Assembly: GCA_035544875.1 (NCBI GenBank)
Contig: DASZZP010000051.1
Location: forward strand, 38,197 to 102,196
Length of the DNA: 64,000 bases
Direction of reading: 5' to 3'
Source of the DNA: JASLEW01 sp035544875
Lineage (GTDB): Bacteria; Acidobacteriota; Thermoanaerobaculia; Multivoradales; UBA5704
A program made the position numbers and the translations under genes. The notes under the pieces are model-generated. The model was not told the DNA's origin and made no database searches. It saw only the letters and a program-made list of their open reading frames with translations. Below, piece by piece: positions 16,422-25,107 of the stretch (position 1 is its first letter; every line of letters begins with the position of its first letter).

Positions 16422-17306
16422 TCATCGTTCGCGCAGCAGCCGGTCGAGCCGGCGCGAGAGATCGGCCGCGAAATCCTCGGCGCCGACGAAACCGGAGTGG
16501 CGGAACCGCAGCCTGCCTGCGCGGTCGATGATGACCAGGGTTGGAAAGCCGGGGGCGCCGAAGGCCTCGTAGACCTTGCTGCCGTGGTCGTAGGCGACCG
16601 GCAGGCGGTACCCGGTCTCGCGGAAGAATCGGCGCGCGTTCTCGGGCGTGTCGCCGCGGTCGCCGTCGACCGCGTAGAAGGCGACGTCCGGGCTCGCGCG
16701 GAGCTCCTCGTAGACCTTTTCGAGCTCGGGGAACTCGCGGCGGCAGGGCTGGCACCAGGTGGTCCAGAAATCCAGCACCACGACCCGGCCGCGCAGGTCC
16801 TGCGACGAGACCGCGCCGCCGTCGAGAAGCGCCAGCCGGAAGGCGGGCGCGGGCTCGTCGAGCTCCCTGCGGACGATCAGGGAGGTCACGAAGCGCGGAA
16901 TGAGAAGCGCGAGCGCGAGGTTGGCGAGCAGGAGCATCGCCAGTGCCGCGAGCCATCGGCGGCCGCTCGACATCCGGTTGCCACCCCGGGCAACCCAGAG
17001 ACCCAGAGCGCAGGATGGGGCGGCCAAAGCCGCCAGGAACAAGAGCGGCCAGGCGCCCTCCGAGGCGCCAAGCCAGGTCGCGAGCCCGAGCGGGGGCAGG
17101 TTGATGAGAACCAGGTCCAGCCAGGGCTGGAGCGCGCTCGCCCGGCCACGCCAGATGCCGACCGCGAGCGCCACGAGCGACGGCAAGAGAAAGAGGAGAT
17201 AGACCAGGGACCGGCTCTGGAGCAGGAAGGCGGCCCCGAAGGCGCACACCGCAATGATCAAGGCGCTGCCCGAAAGGTCGCCGACCAGTGGGAGGATCTT
17301 GCGCAT
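16422..17306 (-). CDS. TlpA-like membrane-anchored thioredoxin-fold protein
   Basis: A 294-residue protein. Four or more hydrophobic helices occupy residues ~10-125, followed by a periplasmic TlpA/ResA-type domain with the redox motif WCQPC in VVVLDFWTTWCQPCRREF and the cis-Pro stretch GAPGFPTLVIID. It would reduce disulfides or support cytochrome assembly outside the membrane. The ATG at 17306 has GGAAGG 7 bases upstream; the open frame extends to 17402 without a plausible start context. It diverges from the bacilliredoxin gene, so two thiol-redox genes share the 17307-17532 promoter region. Confidence 0.88.
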   Translation of the reverse strand: MRKILPLVGDLSGSALIIAVCAFGAAFLLQSRSLVYLLFLLPSLVALAVGIWRGRASALQPWLDLVLINLPPLGLATWLGASEGAWPLLFLAALAAPSCALGLWVARGGNRMSSGRRWLAALAMLLLANLALALLIPRFVTSLIVRRELDEPAPAFRLALLDGGAVSSQDLRGRVVVLDFWTTWCQPCRREFPELEKVYEELRASPDVAFYAVDGDRGDTPENARRFFRETGYRLPVAYDHGSKVYEAFGAPGFPTLVIIDRAGRLRFRHSGFVGAEDFAADLSRRLDRLLRER

Positions 17307-17532
17307 TCTCGTTGCCTTCCGTACTTTCGGGCTGCTGGGAACACTCTCGCATTCCGAGCTCGTCCCAGCCCAATGACGGTGCCGCCTCGAGAAAGGTTTC
17401 ACGGCTGTTTATTAGTCCCCACCGCCCGGTTCGATCTCCCCCCACTCGGCCTTGGGGCGCTTGGCGTAGAATAGGGGCCGGGATCCGGTCAGGCTGGCCG
17501 GGATCGAGTCTTTTTCCCACAGGAGGTGTGAG

Positions 17533-17997
17533 GTGCCTTATAGTCCCATGCTCGTAAAGCCGATGCGCGAAGAGTTGACGCAGGCCGGTGTCCAGGAGCT
17601 GATGACTGCCGCCGCTGTCGACGAGTTCATGAACCACAAGAGCGGCACCGCGATGCTGGTGGTTAACTCGGTATGCGGCTGCGCGGCGGGAAAGGCGCGC
17701 CCGGGCGTCCTCCAGGCGCTCCAGCACGAGCGCCGGCCGGACCGCACCGCAACGGTCTTTGCCGGCCAGGACCTCGAGGCCACGGCCAGGGCCCGCTCGT
17801 ACTTTCCGGACATCCCGCCGAGCAGCCCCTCGATCGCCTTCATCAAGGATGGCGAGCTGGTCTACTTCCTGCCGCGCCATCGCATCGAGGGACGGGACGC
17901 CAACGCCGTGGCCAGCGACCTGGTGGCCCAGTTCGACCAGTATTGCGCGGCGCCCGCGAGCGCGCTTGCCGACGCGGTCGGCGTGGGGCAGCCGTAA
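17533..17997 (+). CDS. Bacilliredoxin (BrxA/BrxB, YphP/YqiW family)
   Basis: A 154-residue protein. It shows the family start (PYSPMLVKPMREEL), the CGC redox site in VVNSVCGCAAGKARPG and the partner motif PSIAFIKDGELVYFLPRHRIEG. Bacilliredoxins remove bacillithiol or related low-molecular thiols from proteins. It uses a GTG start at 17533, with AGGAGG six bases upstream. The length is typical of the family. Confidence 0.92.
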   Translation: MPYSPMLVKPMREELTQAGVQELMTAAAVDEFMNHKSGTAMLVVNSVCGCAAGKARPGVLQALQHERRPDRTATVFAGQDLEATARARSYFPDIPPSSPSIAFIKDGELVYFLPRHRIEGRDANAVASDLVAQFDQYCAAPASALADAVGVGQP

Positions 17998-18030
17998 TCG
18001 CCAATCGCCAATCAACGCCGGGCGTCCTCC

Positions 18031-18303
18031 ATGGGCACATTCCACCGCGGCAAGAGCGAGCTGCACGGCATCACGGTCGTGGTGGATACGACCGGCCCGG
18101 AAATCTTCATCGGCCGTTGCGATGACGAGAACGAGCACGGCATCGTGCTCGACGACGTCGACGTCCACCGGGCAGGGGAGGGAGGCCGCTCCAAGGAGGA
18201 CTACCTCGATCGGGCCGCCCGCCTCGGCGTGTGGAAGAAGCACGACCGTCTCTTCATCCCGCGCGAGAAGGTCGCCTCGGTGCGCCGCCTGGGAGAGCTG
18301 TAG
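18031..18303 (+). CDS. Small conserved protein of unknown function
   Basis: A 90-residue acidic protein (MGTFHRGKSELHGITVVVDT...VWKKHDRLFIPREKVASVRRL). It has no signal peptide or membrane segment. The pattern of alternating strands suggests a small beta-barrel fold, but I recognise no named family. It follows the bacilliredoxin gene by 33 bases in the same direction and may be co-transcribed with it. Confidence 0.65.
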   Translation: MGTFHRGKSELHGITVVVDTTGPEIFIGRCDDENEHGIVLDDVDVHRAGEGGRSKEDYLDRAARLGVWKKHDRLFIPREKVASVRRLGEL

Positions 18304-18484
18304 CACGCCCGAACCAGGCTTTCCTTCAGGCATTGGCAGGCGGAGAGCCTTTGCGCAACGGCAAGCGCTGCGCAGGCCGCGGCGCGCTCCGGGCAAAGAA
18401 AAACGGGCCGCCGCCGCGGAACGCGGGGGCTGAGGAGCAAGGTAAGATTATGCCGCTTCTGGACATCGCGATGAGGAGCGACTG

Positions 18485-19465
18485 ATGGCAGCAGAGCCCA
18501 TGCCCCGGACCCAGCCGGAGCTCGACGAGGAGCCCGATCTCCTCGCTCCCGAAGACTCGCCCGCCGCCGTCCGGCCGGGCGCCGAGGCGCCGCGCCGGCC
18601 CCGCATCCGGGAATTCGAGACCATCGTCGAGGAGGCCATCCGGGAGACGCCTGACACCACGACGCTCGTCTTCTTCACCGGCAGCGAGCGCCTGGAGTAC
18701 GAGGCCGGCCAGTTCCTGACCATCCGGCCGCATCAGTTCCCGGCGCTCGAGCGCTTCGTCAAATATTTCGAGGACCTCAAGGGGAAGAAGGAGCCGGCGC
18801 GCGCCTACTCGATGTGCTCGGCGCCGCACGAGCGCCGGCTGGCGGTGACCGTCAAGGAGGAGCTCTACGTCAGCGGGGTCACCAAGTACCCGCCGCTGAT
18901 GTCGCCCTTTCTCACCTATCGCACGCCGCCGGGAACCCGCATGGTGGTGACCGGCTTCGGCGGACCCTACACCTTGCCCAGGGACGTCGAGTCGCGCACC
19001 GATCACATCGTGCACATCTGCGCCGGCTCCGGCATCGTGCCCAACATGAGCATCCTCAAGCACTGCCTCGACAACGACATGCGGCTGCGCCACACGCTCA
19101 TCTACGGCAACAAGACCTGGACCGACGTGATCTTCGGCCCGCAGCTCGCGGAGCTGGCGGCGAAGCATCCGGGCAAGCTCGAGATCGTGCACGCGCTTTC
19201 CCGCGAGCGCGGCGATTGCGACATCGCGCGCTACGGGCCGGGAGTTCACCGCGGGCGGGTGAGCGAGGAGCTGATCCGCGCCACCATCAACGACCCGCTG
19301 GCGGTCGAGGTGTTCACCTGCGGCCCCGGAATCGGCAAGTTCGAGCGCCAGGCCGCCAAGGAGAAGGGCGAGGCGCCGGTGCCGCGGTTCCTCGAGACGA
19401 CGCTGGCGGCGCTGAAGGCGATCGGCGTGCCCAACAACCGGGTGCACCGCGAGATGTACGGCTGA
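18485..19465 (+). CDS. FAD/NAD(P)-binding ferredoxin-reductase-type oxidoreductase
   Basis: A 326-residue flavoprotein. After a ~45-residue acidic leader comes the FAD-binding barrel with the RAYSMCSAP motif (RxYS type), then the NAD(P)-binding half with HICAGSGIVPNMSILKH and the C-terminal EVFTCGPGIGKFE. There is no C-terminal 2Fe-2S domain. A GAGGAG site precedes the ATG. The P5C dehydrogenase gene starts only 17 bases after the stop, so the two form an operon. It may pass electrons between NAD(P)H and a partner in proline or glutamate-semialdehyde metabolism; the partner is not in this window. Confidence 0.8.
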   Translation: MAAEPMPRTQPELDEEPDLLAPEDSPAAVRPGAEAPRRPRIREFETIVEEAIRETPDTTTLVFFTGSERLEYEAGQFLTIRPHQFPALERFVKYFEDLKGKKEPARAYSMCSAPHERRLAVTVKEELYVSGVTKYPPLMSPFLTYRTPPGTRMVVTGFGGPYTLPRDVESRTDHIVHICAGSGIVPNMSILKHCLDNDMRLRHTLIYGNKTWTDVIFGPQLAELAAKHPGKLEIVHALSRERGDCDIARYGPGVHRGRVSEELIRATINDPLAVEVFTCGPGIGKFERQAAKEKGEAPVPRFLETTLAALKAIGVPNNRVHREMYG

Positions 19466-19482
19466 TCGAGGAGCCGCCCCGC

Positions 19483-21114
19483 ATGTCGAACGCCATCTCC
19501 CCCCTCGCCGCACCCGCCAACGAGCCGGTCCGGGCCTACGGTCCCGGCTCGCCCGAGAAGGCGTCGCTCAAGTTGCGCCTCGCCTCCATGCTGGGCGAAA
19601 GGATCGAGATCCCGCTGGTGATCGGCGGCAAGGAAGTCCGCACCGGCGACCTCGGCCAGGCGGTCTGCCCGCATCAGCATGGCCACCTGCTCGCCACCTT
19701 CCACCAGGCCGGCGCCGCCGAGGTGGCGGCGGCGGCGGCGGCGGCGCGGCGGGCCTGGCGCGACTGGTCGGAGACCAGCTGGGAGGAGCGGGCCGCGGTG
19801 CTGCTGCGCGCCGCCGACCTGCTGGCGGGTCCCTGGCGCGACACCTTGAACGGCGCCACCATGCTCAACCAGTCGAAAACCGTCTTCCAGGCGGAGATCG
19901 ATTCGGCCTGCGAGCTGATCGATTTCTGGCGCTTCAATCCCTACTTCATGTGCGCCCTCTACCGCGAGCAGCCTTGGTCGTCGCCCGGAGTCTGGAACCG
20001 GGTCGACTACCGGCCGCTCGAGGGGTTCGTCTTCGCCGTGTCGCCGTTCAACTTCACCTCGATCGCCGGCAACCTGCCGACCGCGCCGGCGCTGCTGGGC
20101 AACACGGTGCTGTGGAAGCCGGCCTCGAGCGCCGTCTACTCGGGCTACCAGCTGATGAAGCTGCTCACCGCCGCAGGCCTCCCCGACGGCGTCGTCAACT
20201 TCTTGCCCGGGCGCGCCGCCAAGGTGGGCGATCCGGCGCTCGCCCATCCCGAGCTTGCCGGCATTCACTTCACCGGCTCGACGCCGGTCTTCCAGGCGAT
20301 GTGGAAGACGCTCGGCGACAACATCGCGCGCTACCGTTCGTACCCGCGGGTGGTGGGCGAGACCGGAGGCAAGAACTTCGTCTTCGCCCACCCTTCGGCC
20401 GACACCGCGGCGCTGGTGACGGCGCTGGTGCGCGGCGGTTTCGAGTACCAGGGCCAGAAGTGCTCAGCCGGGTCGCGCGCCTACGTGCCGCGCTCGCTGT
20501 GGGGCGCGGTGCGCACGCGGCTGGCGGACGAGGTGCACGGCATCCGCATGGGCTCGCCGCTCGATTTCCGCAATTTCATGGGGGCGGTGATCGACCAGAG
20601 CGCCTACGACCGCATCAAGGGTTACATCGACTTCGCCCGCGGCTCCGCCGACGCCGAGATCCTGGCCGGCGGCGGCTGCGACGACCGGCAAGGCTACTTC
20701 GTCGAGCCGACGGTGGTGGTGACGACCGATCCGCGCTTCAAGCTGATGACCGAGGAGATCTTCGGCCCGGTGCTCACGCTCTTCGTCTACGAGGACGGCG
20801 AGCTCGACCAGACGGTCGAGCTGTGCGACGCGACCAGCCCCTACGCCCTGACCGGCGCCGTGTTCGCCGAGGACCGGCAGGCCGTCGCCCGCCTGGCGCG
20901 GCGCTTGCGCCACGCGGCTGGCAACTTCTACATCAACGACAAGCCGACCGGGGCGGTGGTCGGCCAGCAGCCGTTCGGCGGCGCGCGCGCCTCGGGCACC
21001 AACGACAAGGCGGGATCGATGGCGAACCTGCTGCGCTGGACCTCGCAGCGCGCCATCAAGGAGAGCTTCGTGCCGGCCCGCGACTACCGCTACCCGTTCA
21101 TGGCCGAAGAGTAG
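19483..21114 (+). CDS. pruA: L-glutamate gamma-semialdehyde (P5C) dehydrogenase
   Basis: A 543-residue aldehyde dehydrogenase that oxidises glutamate semialdehyde to glutamate, the second step of proline breakdown. It has the family-length N-terminal extension, VSPFNFTSIAGNLPTAPALLGN, the HFTGSTPVFQ NAD loop, the catalytic Glu in VGETGGKNF and the catalytic Cys in YQGQKCSAGSRAY. The C-terminal INDKPTGAVVGQQPFGGARASGTN motif is diagnostic of the P5CDH type. I chose the ATG at 19483; the open frame upstream shadows the reductase gene. No proline dehydrogenase gene is visible nearby. Confidence 0.93.
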   Translation: MSNAISPLAAPANEPVRAYGPGSPEKASLKLRLASMLGERIEIPLVIGGKEVRTGDLGQAVCPHQHGHLLATFHQAGAAEVAAAAAAARRAWRDWSETSWEERAAVLLRAADLLAGPWRDTLNGATMLNQSKTVFQAEIDSACELIDFWRFNPYFMCALYREQPWSSPGVWNRVDYRPLEGFVFAVSPFNFTSIAGNLPTAPALLGNTVLWKPASSAVYSGYQLMKLLTAAGLPDGVVNFLPGRAAKVGDPALAHPELAGIHFTGSTPVFQAMWKTLGDNIARYRSYPRVVGETGGKNFVFAHPSADTAALVTALVRGGFEYQGQKCSAGSRAYVPRSLWGAVRTRLADEVHGIRMGSPLDFRNFMGAVIDQSAYDRIKGYIDFARGSADAEILAGGGCDDRQGYFVEPTVVVTTDPRFKLMTEEIFGPVLTLFVYEDGELDQTVELCDATSPYALTGAVFAEDRQAVARLARRLRHAAGNFYINDKPTGAVVGQQPFGGARASGTNDKAGSMANLLRWTSQRAIKESFVPARDYRYPFMAEE

Positions 21115-21321
21115 GGCCTGACCCGTTGCAGAGTCGTCACCTCGGTAAGGGCTCGCCGCCCGGCGAGGCGTGCTAAACTCCATCTCACGTCCTGCGAGCA
21201 GTACAACCAGGCAAGCGCGGCAAGGATCGAAAGGCGGGGCCCGTGGGGGACAGCGGGCCCGAGCCCGCACTTGGCAGGCGGGCCGGGCTTGCGGCACCTC
21301 CGGAGTCTCGGTGCATAGGCC

Positions 21322-21660
21322 ATGATAGTCGAGAAGCGCCAGCTGGATGGCTTCACCCTGCTCAACGTGGAGGGAGTGATCAAGCTCGGCGAGAGCGCGC
21401 AGTTCTTCGCCCAGACGCTGGACCGCGCGCTGTCCAATGATCAGGGGCACGTCATCATCGATTTCAGCCGCATCAACTTCATCGACTCGACCGGAATCGG
21501 CGAGCTGGTCGGCTACCTCGGGCGCTTCCGCAGCTTCCAGCGCGCGCTGGTCCTGGTCAATCCTTCGCAGCGCATCCGCAAGCTGCTGCAGGTGGCGCGG
21601 CTCGATACCCTGTTCCCGACCTACGAAAGCGTCGACGAGGCCATCGCGGCGGAGCGGTAG
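21322..21660 (+). CDS. STAS-domain anti-sigma factor antagonist
   Basis: A 112-residue SpoIIAA-like protein. The phosphorylation-site region reads INFIDSTGIGELVGYLGRF, with the conserved Ser in DSTG. Such proteins bind anti-sigma kinases and switch partners on dephosphorylation. No kinase partner lies next to it. The rhodanese lipoprotein gene follows 30 bases later. Confidence 0.92.
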   Translation: MIVEKRQLDGFTLLNVEGVIKLGESAQFFAQTLDRALSNDQGHVIIDFSRINFIDSTGIGELVGYLGRFRSFQRALVLVNPSQRIRKLLQVARLDTLFPTYESVDEAIAAER

Positions 21661-21690
21661 AGAGCTCGAGGAGGTATAGAATCCCGGGCC

Positions 21691-22374
21691 GTGACGAGGC
21701 GGCGGCTCCGGGTGCTCCTTCTGCTGGTGGTGGTTGCCGCCGGGGGCTGCGCGACGGTGAACGGGGTCGGGCAGCGGCTGGCGGACCGCAAGCCGGGTCC
21801 CAAGACACCGTACCGGGTACTGAGCCCGCCGATCGCCTACGAGATGATCCGCGACTCGCCCGGAGTGCTCATCCTCGATCTGCGCCGGCCCGAGGAGTAC
21901 CAGAGCGGCACCGGCCACCTGCGCGGCGCGACCAACATCCCGCTCGCCCGCCTGCCCTACCGGCTGCTCGAGATCCGCAGCTTCCGCGGCGAGACCTTCC
22001 TGGTCTACTGCGACACGCCGGCCTGCGGCGATGCCGGGATGCAGGTGCTGCGCTCGAGCGGCTTCGACGACGCGGTGCTGATCGACGGCGGTATCCAGGG
22101 TTGGATCCAGAGCGGCTATGGCACCTTCGCCCGCCCCGGGTCGCGCGTGCAGACCAGGCGCCGGAACAGCCCGCAGCTGGTGCCGGAGCGCATGCAGCCG
22201 AAGGGTGGCGAGCTGCCAGTGATCCAGCCTGGGAACACCCGGGAGAAAGGTCAGCCCGCGAGCCAGCTGCCGCCCCAGGGCCAGCCACCGCCGGACGGAC
22301 AGCCGCCTAGCCAGCCGCCGCGGACTGATCAGCCGCCGCCGGGCCAGCCGCCACCGAGCCAGCCGCCGCCATGA
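21691..22374 (+). CDS. Rhodanese-domain lipoprotein
   Basis: A 227-residue lipoprotein using a GTG start: positive n-region, hydrophobic core and lipobox AAGGC. The rhodanese domain (residues ~45-145) has LILDLRRPEEYQSGTGHLRGATNIPL and the active loop VYCDTPACGDAGM, with catalytic Cys in the usual place. The C-terminal ~60 residues are a Gln/Pro-rich tail of GQPPP/SQPPP repeats, perhaps spanning peptidoglycan. It probably handles sulfur or thiol chemistry at the envelope. Confidence 0.85.
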   Translation: MTRRRLRVLLLLVVVAAGGCATVNGVGQRLADRKPGPKTPYRVLSPPIAYEMIRDSPGVLILDLRRPEEYQSGTGHLRGATNIPLARLPYRLLEIRSFRGETFLVYCDTPACGDAGMQVLRSSGFDDAVLIDGGIQGWIQSGYGTFARPGSRVQTRRRNSPQLVPERMQPKGGELPVIQPGNTREKGQPASQLPPQGQPPPDGQPPSQPPRTDQPPPGQPPPSQPPP

Positions 22375-22429
22375 TCGACCAGGAATTGATCGAGCGAGCC
22401 CAAGGGCCGACCGTAAGGGAGAGAGATCG

Positions 22430-23980
22430 ATGACCGTAGGTAATCAGGCGCGCGGGTCCCGACCTCCGGGAGAGCCCTCAGGGGAATGCCGCCCGTCCAT
22501 GGCCGGACGGGCGGCGGCCGGCAATGGTGGATGTGCCGGCCGACCTGCGCTTGGCCCGACCGAAGCCGCCGCGGCGCTGCGCGCCATCAAGGAAGTCCTG
22601 GGCGAGCGCCTCCTGCTCGAAGAAGAGGCGCGCACGCTCTTCCGCTCCGACTTTGGGCGCATGGTGGACCAGATGCCGGGCGCGGTGTCGCGCTGCGGCT
22701 CGGCCGAGGAGGTCGCCGAGGTGATCCGCTTCTGCCGCGAGAAGGGGATCGCGGTCGTCGCGCGCGGCCAGGGGCACTCGCAGAGCGGCCAGGCGACCAC
22801 CGGCGGCGGCGTGCTGCTCGACACCTCCGGCATGCGCACCATCCATGAGATCGACCCTGCCGGCGAGACCGCCACCGTCGACGGCGGCGCGGTCTGGCGC
22901 GATCTGGTCGACGCCACGCTGGCGCACGGGCTGGTGCCGCGGGTGCTGACCAACAACCTGGGCGTCTCGGTCGCGGGGACGCTCTCGGTCGCGGGGCTCG
23001 GGGTGGCGAGCTTCCGCTACGGCACCCAGGCCGACAACGTGGACGAGCTGGTGGTGGTCACCGGGGTGGGCGAGATCGTGACCTGCTCGCGCGAGCAGAA
23101 CCGCGAGCTATTCGACGCGGCGCGCTGCGGCTTCGGCCAGTTCGGCATCATCACCCGCGCCAAGATCCGCTTGCGGCGCAGCCGTTCCATGGTGCGCAAG
23201 TATTTCCTGCTCTATGACGACCTCGCCGCGTTGATGGCGGACGCGCGGGAGGTCATGCGGCCGGACAACCCGACCTGGAGCTCGCTCGAGTCGTGGTGCA
23301 CGCCTTGCGCGCAGGGGATGCGGCACATCGGCGAGGGCCTGGAGCTCGGCGAGGGCATGCAGGCTTTCGCCTACTGGCTGTTTCCGCTCCACCTCACGGT
23401 CGAGTTCGAGCCCGGCGCGGAGCCCGACGACGAGGCGCTGCTCGCGGGGCTGCGCCCCTACCGCCGCCTGGGCAGCGACGACCTGACCCAGCACGAGTTC
23501 TGCAACCGGCTCGACCCGTTGTTTCAGCTCTGGCAGCGCAGCGGCTACTGGGACCTGCCGCACCCGTGGATGGAAACCATCCTGCCCTGGGATACCGGGC
23601 CCGAGTTCATCACCCAGGTCCTGGCGGCGACGCCGCCGCAGGCGCTGGGACCGGGCGGACACGTGCTGCTCTGGCCGGCTTACGCGGCGAGCTCCGAGGT
23701 GCCGCTCTTCATGCATCCGCCCGGGGAGTACGTGCTGGGCTGGGGAATCCTGCCCGCGGTGCCGCGGGCCTTCCTGCAGCGCGGGCTCGCGCAGCTCGAC
23801 ATGGCGAGCGAGCTGTCGATCCTCTATGGCGGCAAGCGCTACCTCTCCGGCTACATCACCTTCGACACCGCCGAGAAGTGGGCCCTCCACTTCGGCGACC
23901 AGTGGCCGCGCATTCTCGCCGCGAAGAAGAAGTTCGACCCCGACGGCATCCTCGCCCCCGGCTTCATCCAGTACGAATAG
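22430..23980 (+). CDS. FAD-linked oxidase (FAD_binding_4, cytokinin-dehydrogenase-like)
   Basis: A 516-residue flavoprotein. The FAD-binding domain contains VVARGQGHSQSGQATT and GLGVASFRYGTQADNVDELVVV; the C-terminal substrate domain ends in RYLSGYITFDTAEKWALHFG and KKKFDPDGILAPGF. The exact substrate is unknown. The N-terminal ~25 residues are encoded in part by a dispersed repeat (22443-22464) also found at 40022. The last 176 bases of the gene are duplicated at 25809-25984. A GGGAGAGAG site precedes the ATG. Confidence 0.85.
   Translation: MTVGNQARGSRPPGEPSGECRPSMAGRAAAGNGGCAGRPALGPTEAAAALRAIKEVLGERLLLEEEARTLFRSDFGRMVDQMPGAVSRCGSAEEVAEVIRFCREKGIAVVARGQGHSQSGQATTGGGVLLDTSGMRTIHEIDPAGETATVDGGAVWRDLVDATLAHGLVPRVLTNNLGVSVAGTLSVAGLGVASFRYGTQADNVDELVVVTGVGEIVTCSREQNRELFDAARCGFGQFGIITRAKIRLRRSRSMVRKYFLLYDDLAALMADAREVMRPDNPTWSSLESWCTPCAQGMRHIGEGLELGEGMQAFAYWLFPLHLTVEFEPGAEPDDEALLAGLRPYRRLGSDDLTQHEFCNRLDPLFQLWQRSGYWDLPHPWMETILPWDTGPEFITQVLAATPPQALGPGGHVLLWPAYAASSEVPLFMHPPGEYVLGWGILPAVPRAFLQRGLAQLDMASELSILYGGKRYLSGYITFDTAEKWALHFGDQWPRILAAKKKFDPDGILAPGFIQYE
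22443..22464. repeat. Dispersed 22-bp repeat, copy 1
   Basis: This 22-bp block is identical to 40022-40043. The core is GCGCGGGTCCCGACC, which at the second site is the left part of an 8-bp-stem hairpin. Here it lies in the first codons of the FAD-oxidase gene, and the right arm is not preserved. Confidence 0.7.
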
Positions 23981-24205
23981 GCCGCAGATCCTTTTTTTCC
24001 CCGGAGCGGCCTGAGGACCGCCGCAGACCTGCCGGGCTGCGCGGCGGCGTCGAGGTACGCCGGGTTTCGGGAGTGGGTTCGAGGGTCGTCAGTTAGAGCG
24101 CGCCCGAAGGTCGCCGGCCCCGGCTGTGTGGTGAAGCGAACACAGCCGGGTCCGGCGACCTTCGGCGCGCTGGGCCGGCGGCGGGGCGCGGAGGCCTGCT
24201 CACGT
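23805..24205 (+). repeat. Direct duplication, copy A
   Basis: Bases 23805-23980 (end of the FAD-oxidase gene) match 25809-25984 with only a handful of differences, and 24001-24205 matches about 26062-26265. The short stretches between the two parts differ. The two copies are ~2 kb apart in the same orientation and flank a toxin-antitoxin pair and a decayed glycan gene. The downstream part (23981-24417) has no gene; it holds this repeat and the hairpins listed separately. Confidence 0.85.
24098..24170. repeat. Long hairpin (about 31-bp stem), copy A
   Basis: Arms 24098-24129 and 24140-24170 are almost perfectly complementary, with one bulge and one mismatch, around a 10-base loop. It sits ~120 bases after the FAD-oxidase stop. 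There is no following T-run, so it is more likely a mobile or structural repeat than a simple terminator. A second copy lies at 26161-26229. Confidence 0.8.
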
Positions 24206-24218
24206 ACATCCGTCCTCG

Positions 24219-24283
24219 CAGGGTGACATGACAAATGATGCACACGGCCCCAGGGATGTGTGCGTCTTTTGTCAGTCACCCTG
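24219..24283. repeat. MITE-like hairpin element
   Basis: Imperfect inverted repeats 24219-24245 (CAGGGTGACATGACAAATG...) and 24258-24283 (...TTTGTCAGTCACCCTG) surround a 12-base loop. The left arm and its flank (24211-24243) recur at 27572-27604 with few changes. The AT content is higher than around it. It looks like a small non-autonomous element or the end of one. Confidence 0.65.
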
Positions 24284-24417
24284 AGAGGGCGTAAATCGCC
24301 AGCCTGAACCGGCCGGCACCACCTGCGGCGGCGACCTCGGTCATGCCCTGGACGATGCTCGGGGGCCAGCCGCCAGCACCGGTGCTTTTCACGCGCCCGC
24401 CTCCCTGGTCGGCTGGC

Positions 24418-24768
24418 TCACAGAGGCAGGAACGAAATCCGATTCACCCACTCCTCCGCTTCCATCGTCGCCCAGATGAGAAGAAGCCACTCTGCAGCGT
24501 CCGACACCGGCATGTGCTGAGGAACCAGTACGACACCGGCGCTTTGGCCGCCCTGTACGAACTCCGCAAAGTGAATCGGCATCGTCTTACGGTCATGACT
24601 GACCAGCACCCTGCCTGTCTTGGCAGCGGCAGCCAGAACCTGGTCGTCCCGAAGACCGACGAAGCCCGCATCGAAAGCGGTGCGGAAGTCGACACCTGGC
24701 TCCTTACGGGCCAGGGCCAGGACGATCGCAAGGTTGAGGTCGGCATCCGCTTGGAAGCGGATGCTCAC
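24418..24768 (-). CDS. DUF5615 PIN-like toxin
   Basis: A 116-residue protein (IRFQADADLNLAIVLALARKEPGVDF, then DAGFVGLRDDQVLAAAAKTGRVLVSHDRKTMP). The D-x-D/N start and SHDRKTMP motif identify the DUF5615/Mut7-C-like PIN fold found as toxin next to DUF433. The GTG start at 24768 overlaps the DUF433 stop (GTGA). It probably acts as an RNase. Confidence 0.85.
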   Translation of the reverse strand: MSIRFQADADLNLAIVLALARKEPGVDFRTAFDAGFVGLRDDQVLAAAAKTGRVLVSHDRKTMPIHFAEFVQGGQSAGVVLVPQHMPVSDAAEWLLLIWATMEAEEWVNRISFLPL

Positions 24769-25073
24769 GGCTGCCGCTGTCGTGCGTCGATTAGCTTCTG
24801 GTAGAACGCGGGGTCAGCGCGGCGATTGGCCTCCATGAGGCGCTCGTAATCGAGCCGTCCCTCATGGAGATAGGCATCTATCTCGGCGCGGTGCGCGAGG
24901 TAGAAGGTGATCGCGCCATAAACCTGCTCAAGGGTCAGCAGAGGGAATGACTGCGCGATACTCTCCGCCGTCTGACCTTGCAGAAAGGCGTAAACAACCG
25001 AGTCAAGCGACACCCTCGTGTCGCTCACCCAGTAGCCGCCATCCCGCTCCGAGACGTACCCTTCGCCCTTCAT
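24765..25073 (-). CDS. DUF433 antitoxin
   Basis: A 102-residue protein. The DUF433 helix-turn-helix reads YWVSDTRVSLDSVVYAFLQGQTAESIAQSFPLLTLEQVYGAITFYLAHRAEID. The tail YLHEGRLDYERLMEANRRADPAF is the toxin-binding end. I chose the ATG at 25073; the frame is open to 25244, but that part overlaps the glycan-gene remnant and is not DUF433-like. It is coupled to the DUF5615 toxin gene by a 4-base overlap. Confidence 0.85.
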   Translation of the reverse strand: MKGEGYVSERDGGYWVSDTRVSLDSVVYAFLQGQTAESIAQSFPLLTLEQVYGAITFYLAHRAEIDAYLHEGRLDYERLMEANRRADPAFYQKLIDARQRQP

Positions 25074-25107
25074 CCATTTGATAGTACAGCATTGCGCAGG
25101 AAAAGCG

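Noticed and set aside
16273..18396. 707-codon minus-strand frame across the TlpA and bacilliredoxin region
   Set aside because: It spans three recognisable genes in other frames and shows no family motif.
23981..24000. T-run after the FAD-oxidase stop, considered as a terminator
   Set aside because: No stem lies directly before the seven T bases; the large hairpin is ~100 bases downstream and has no T-run.
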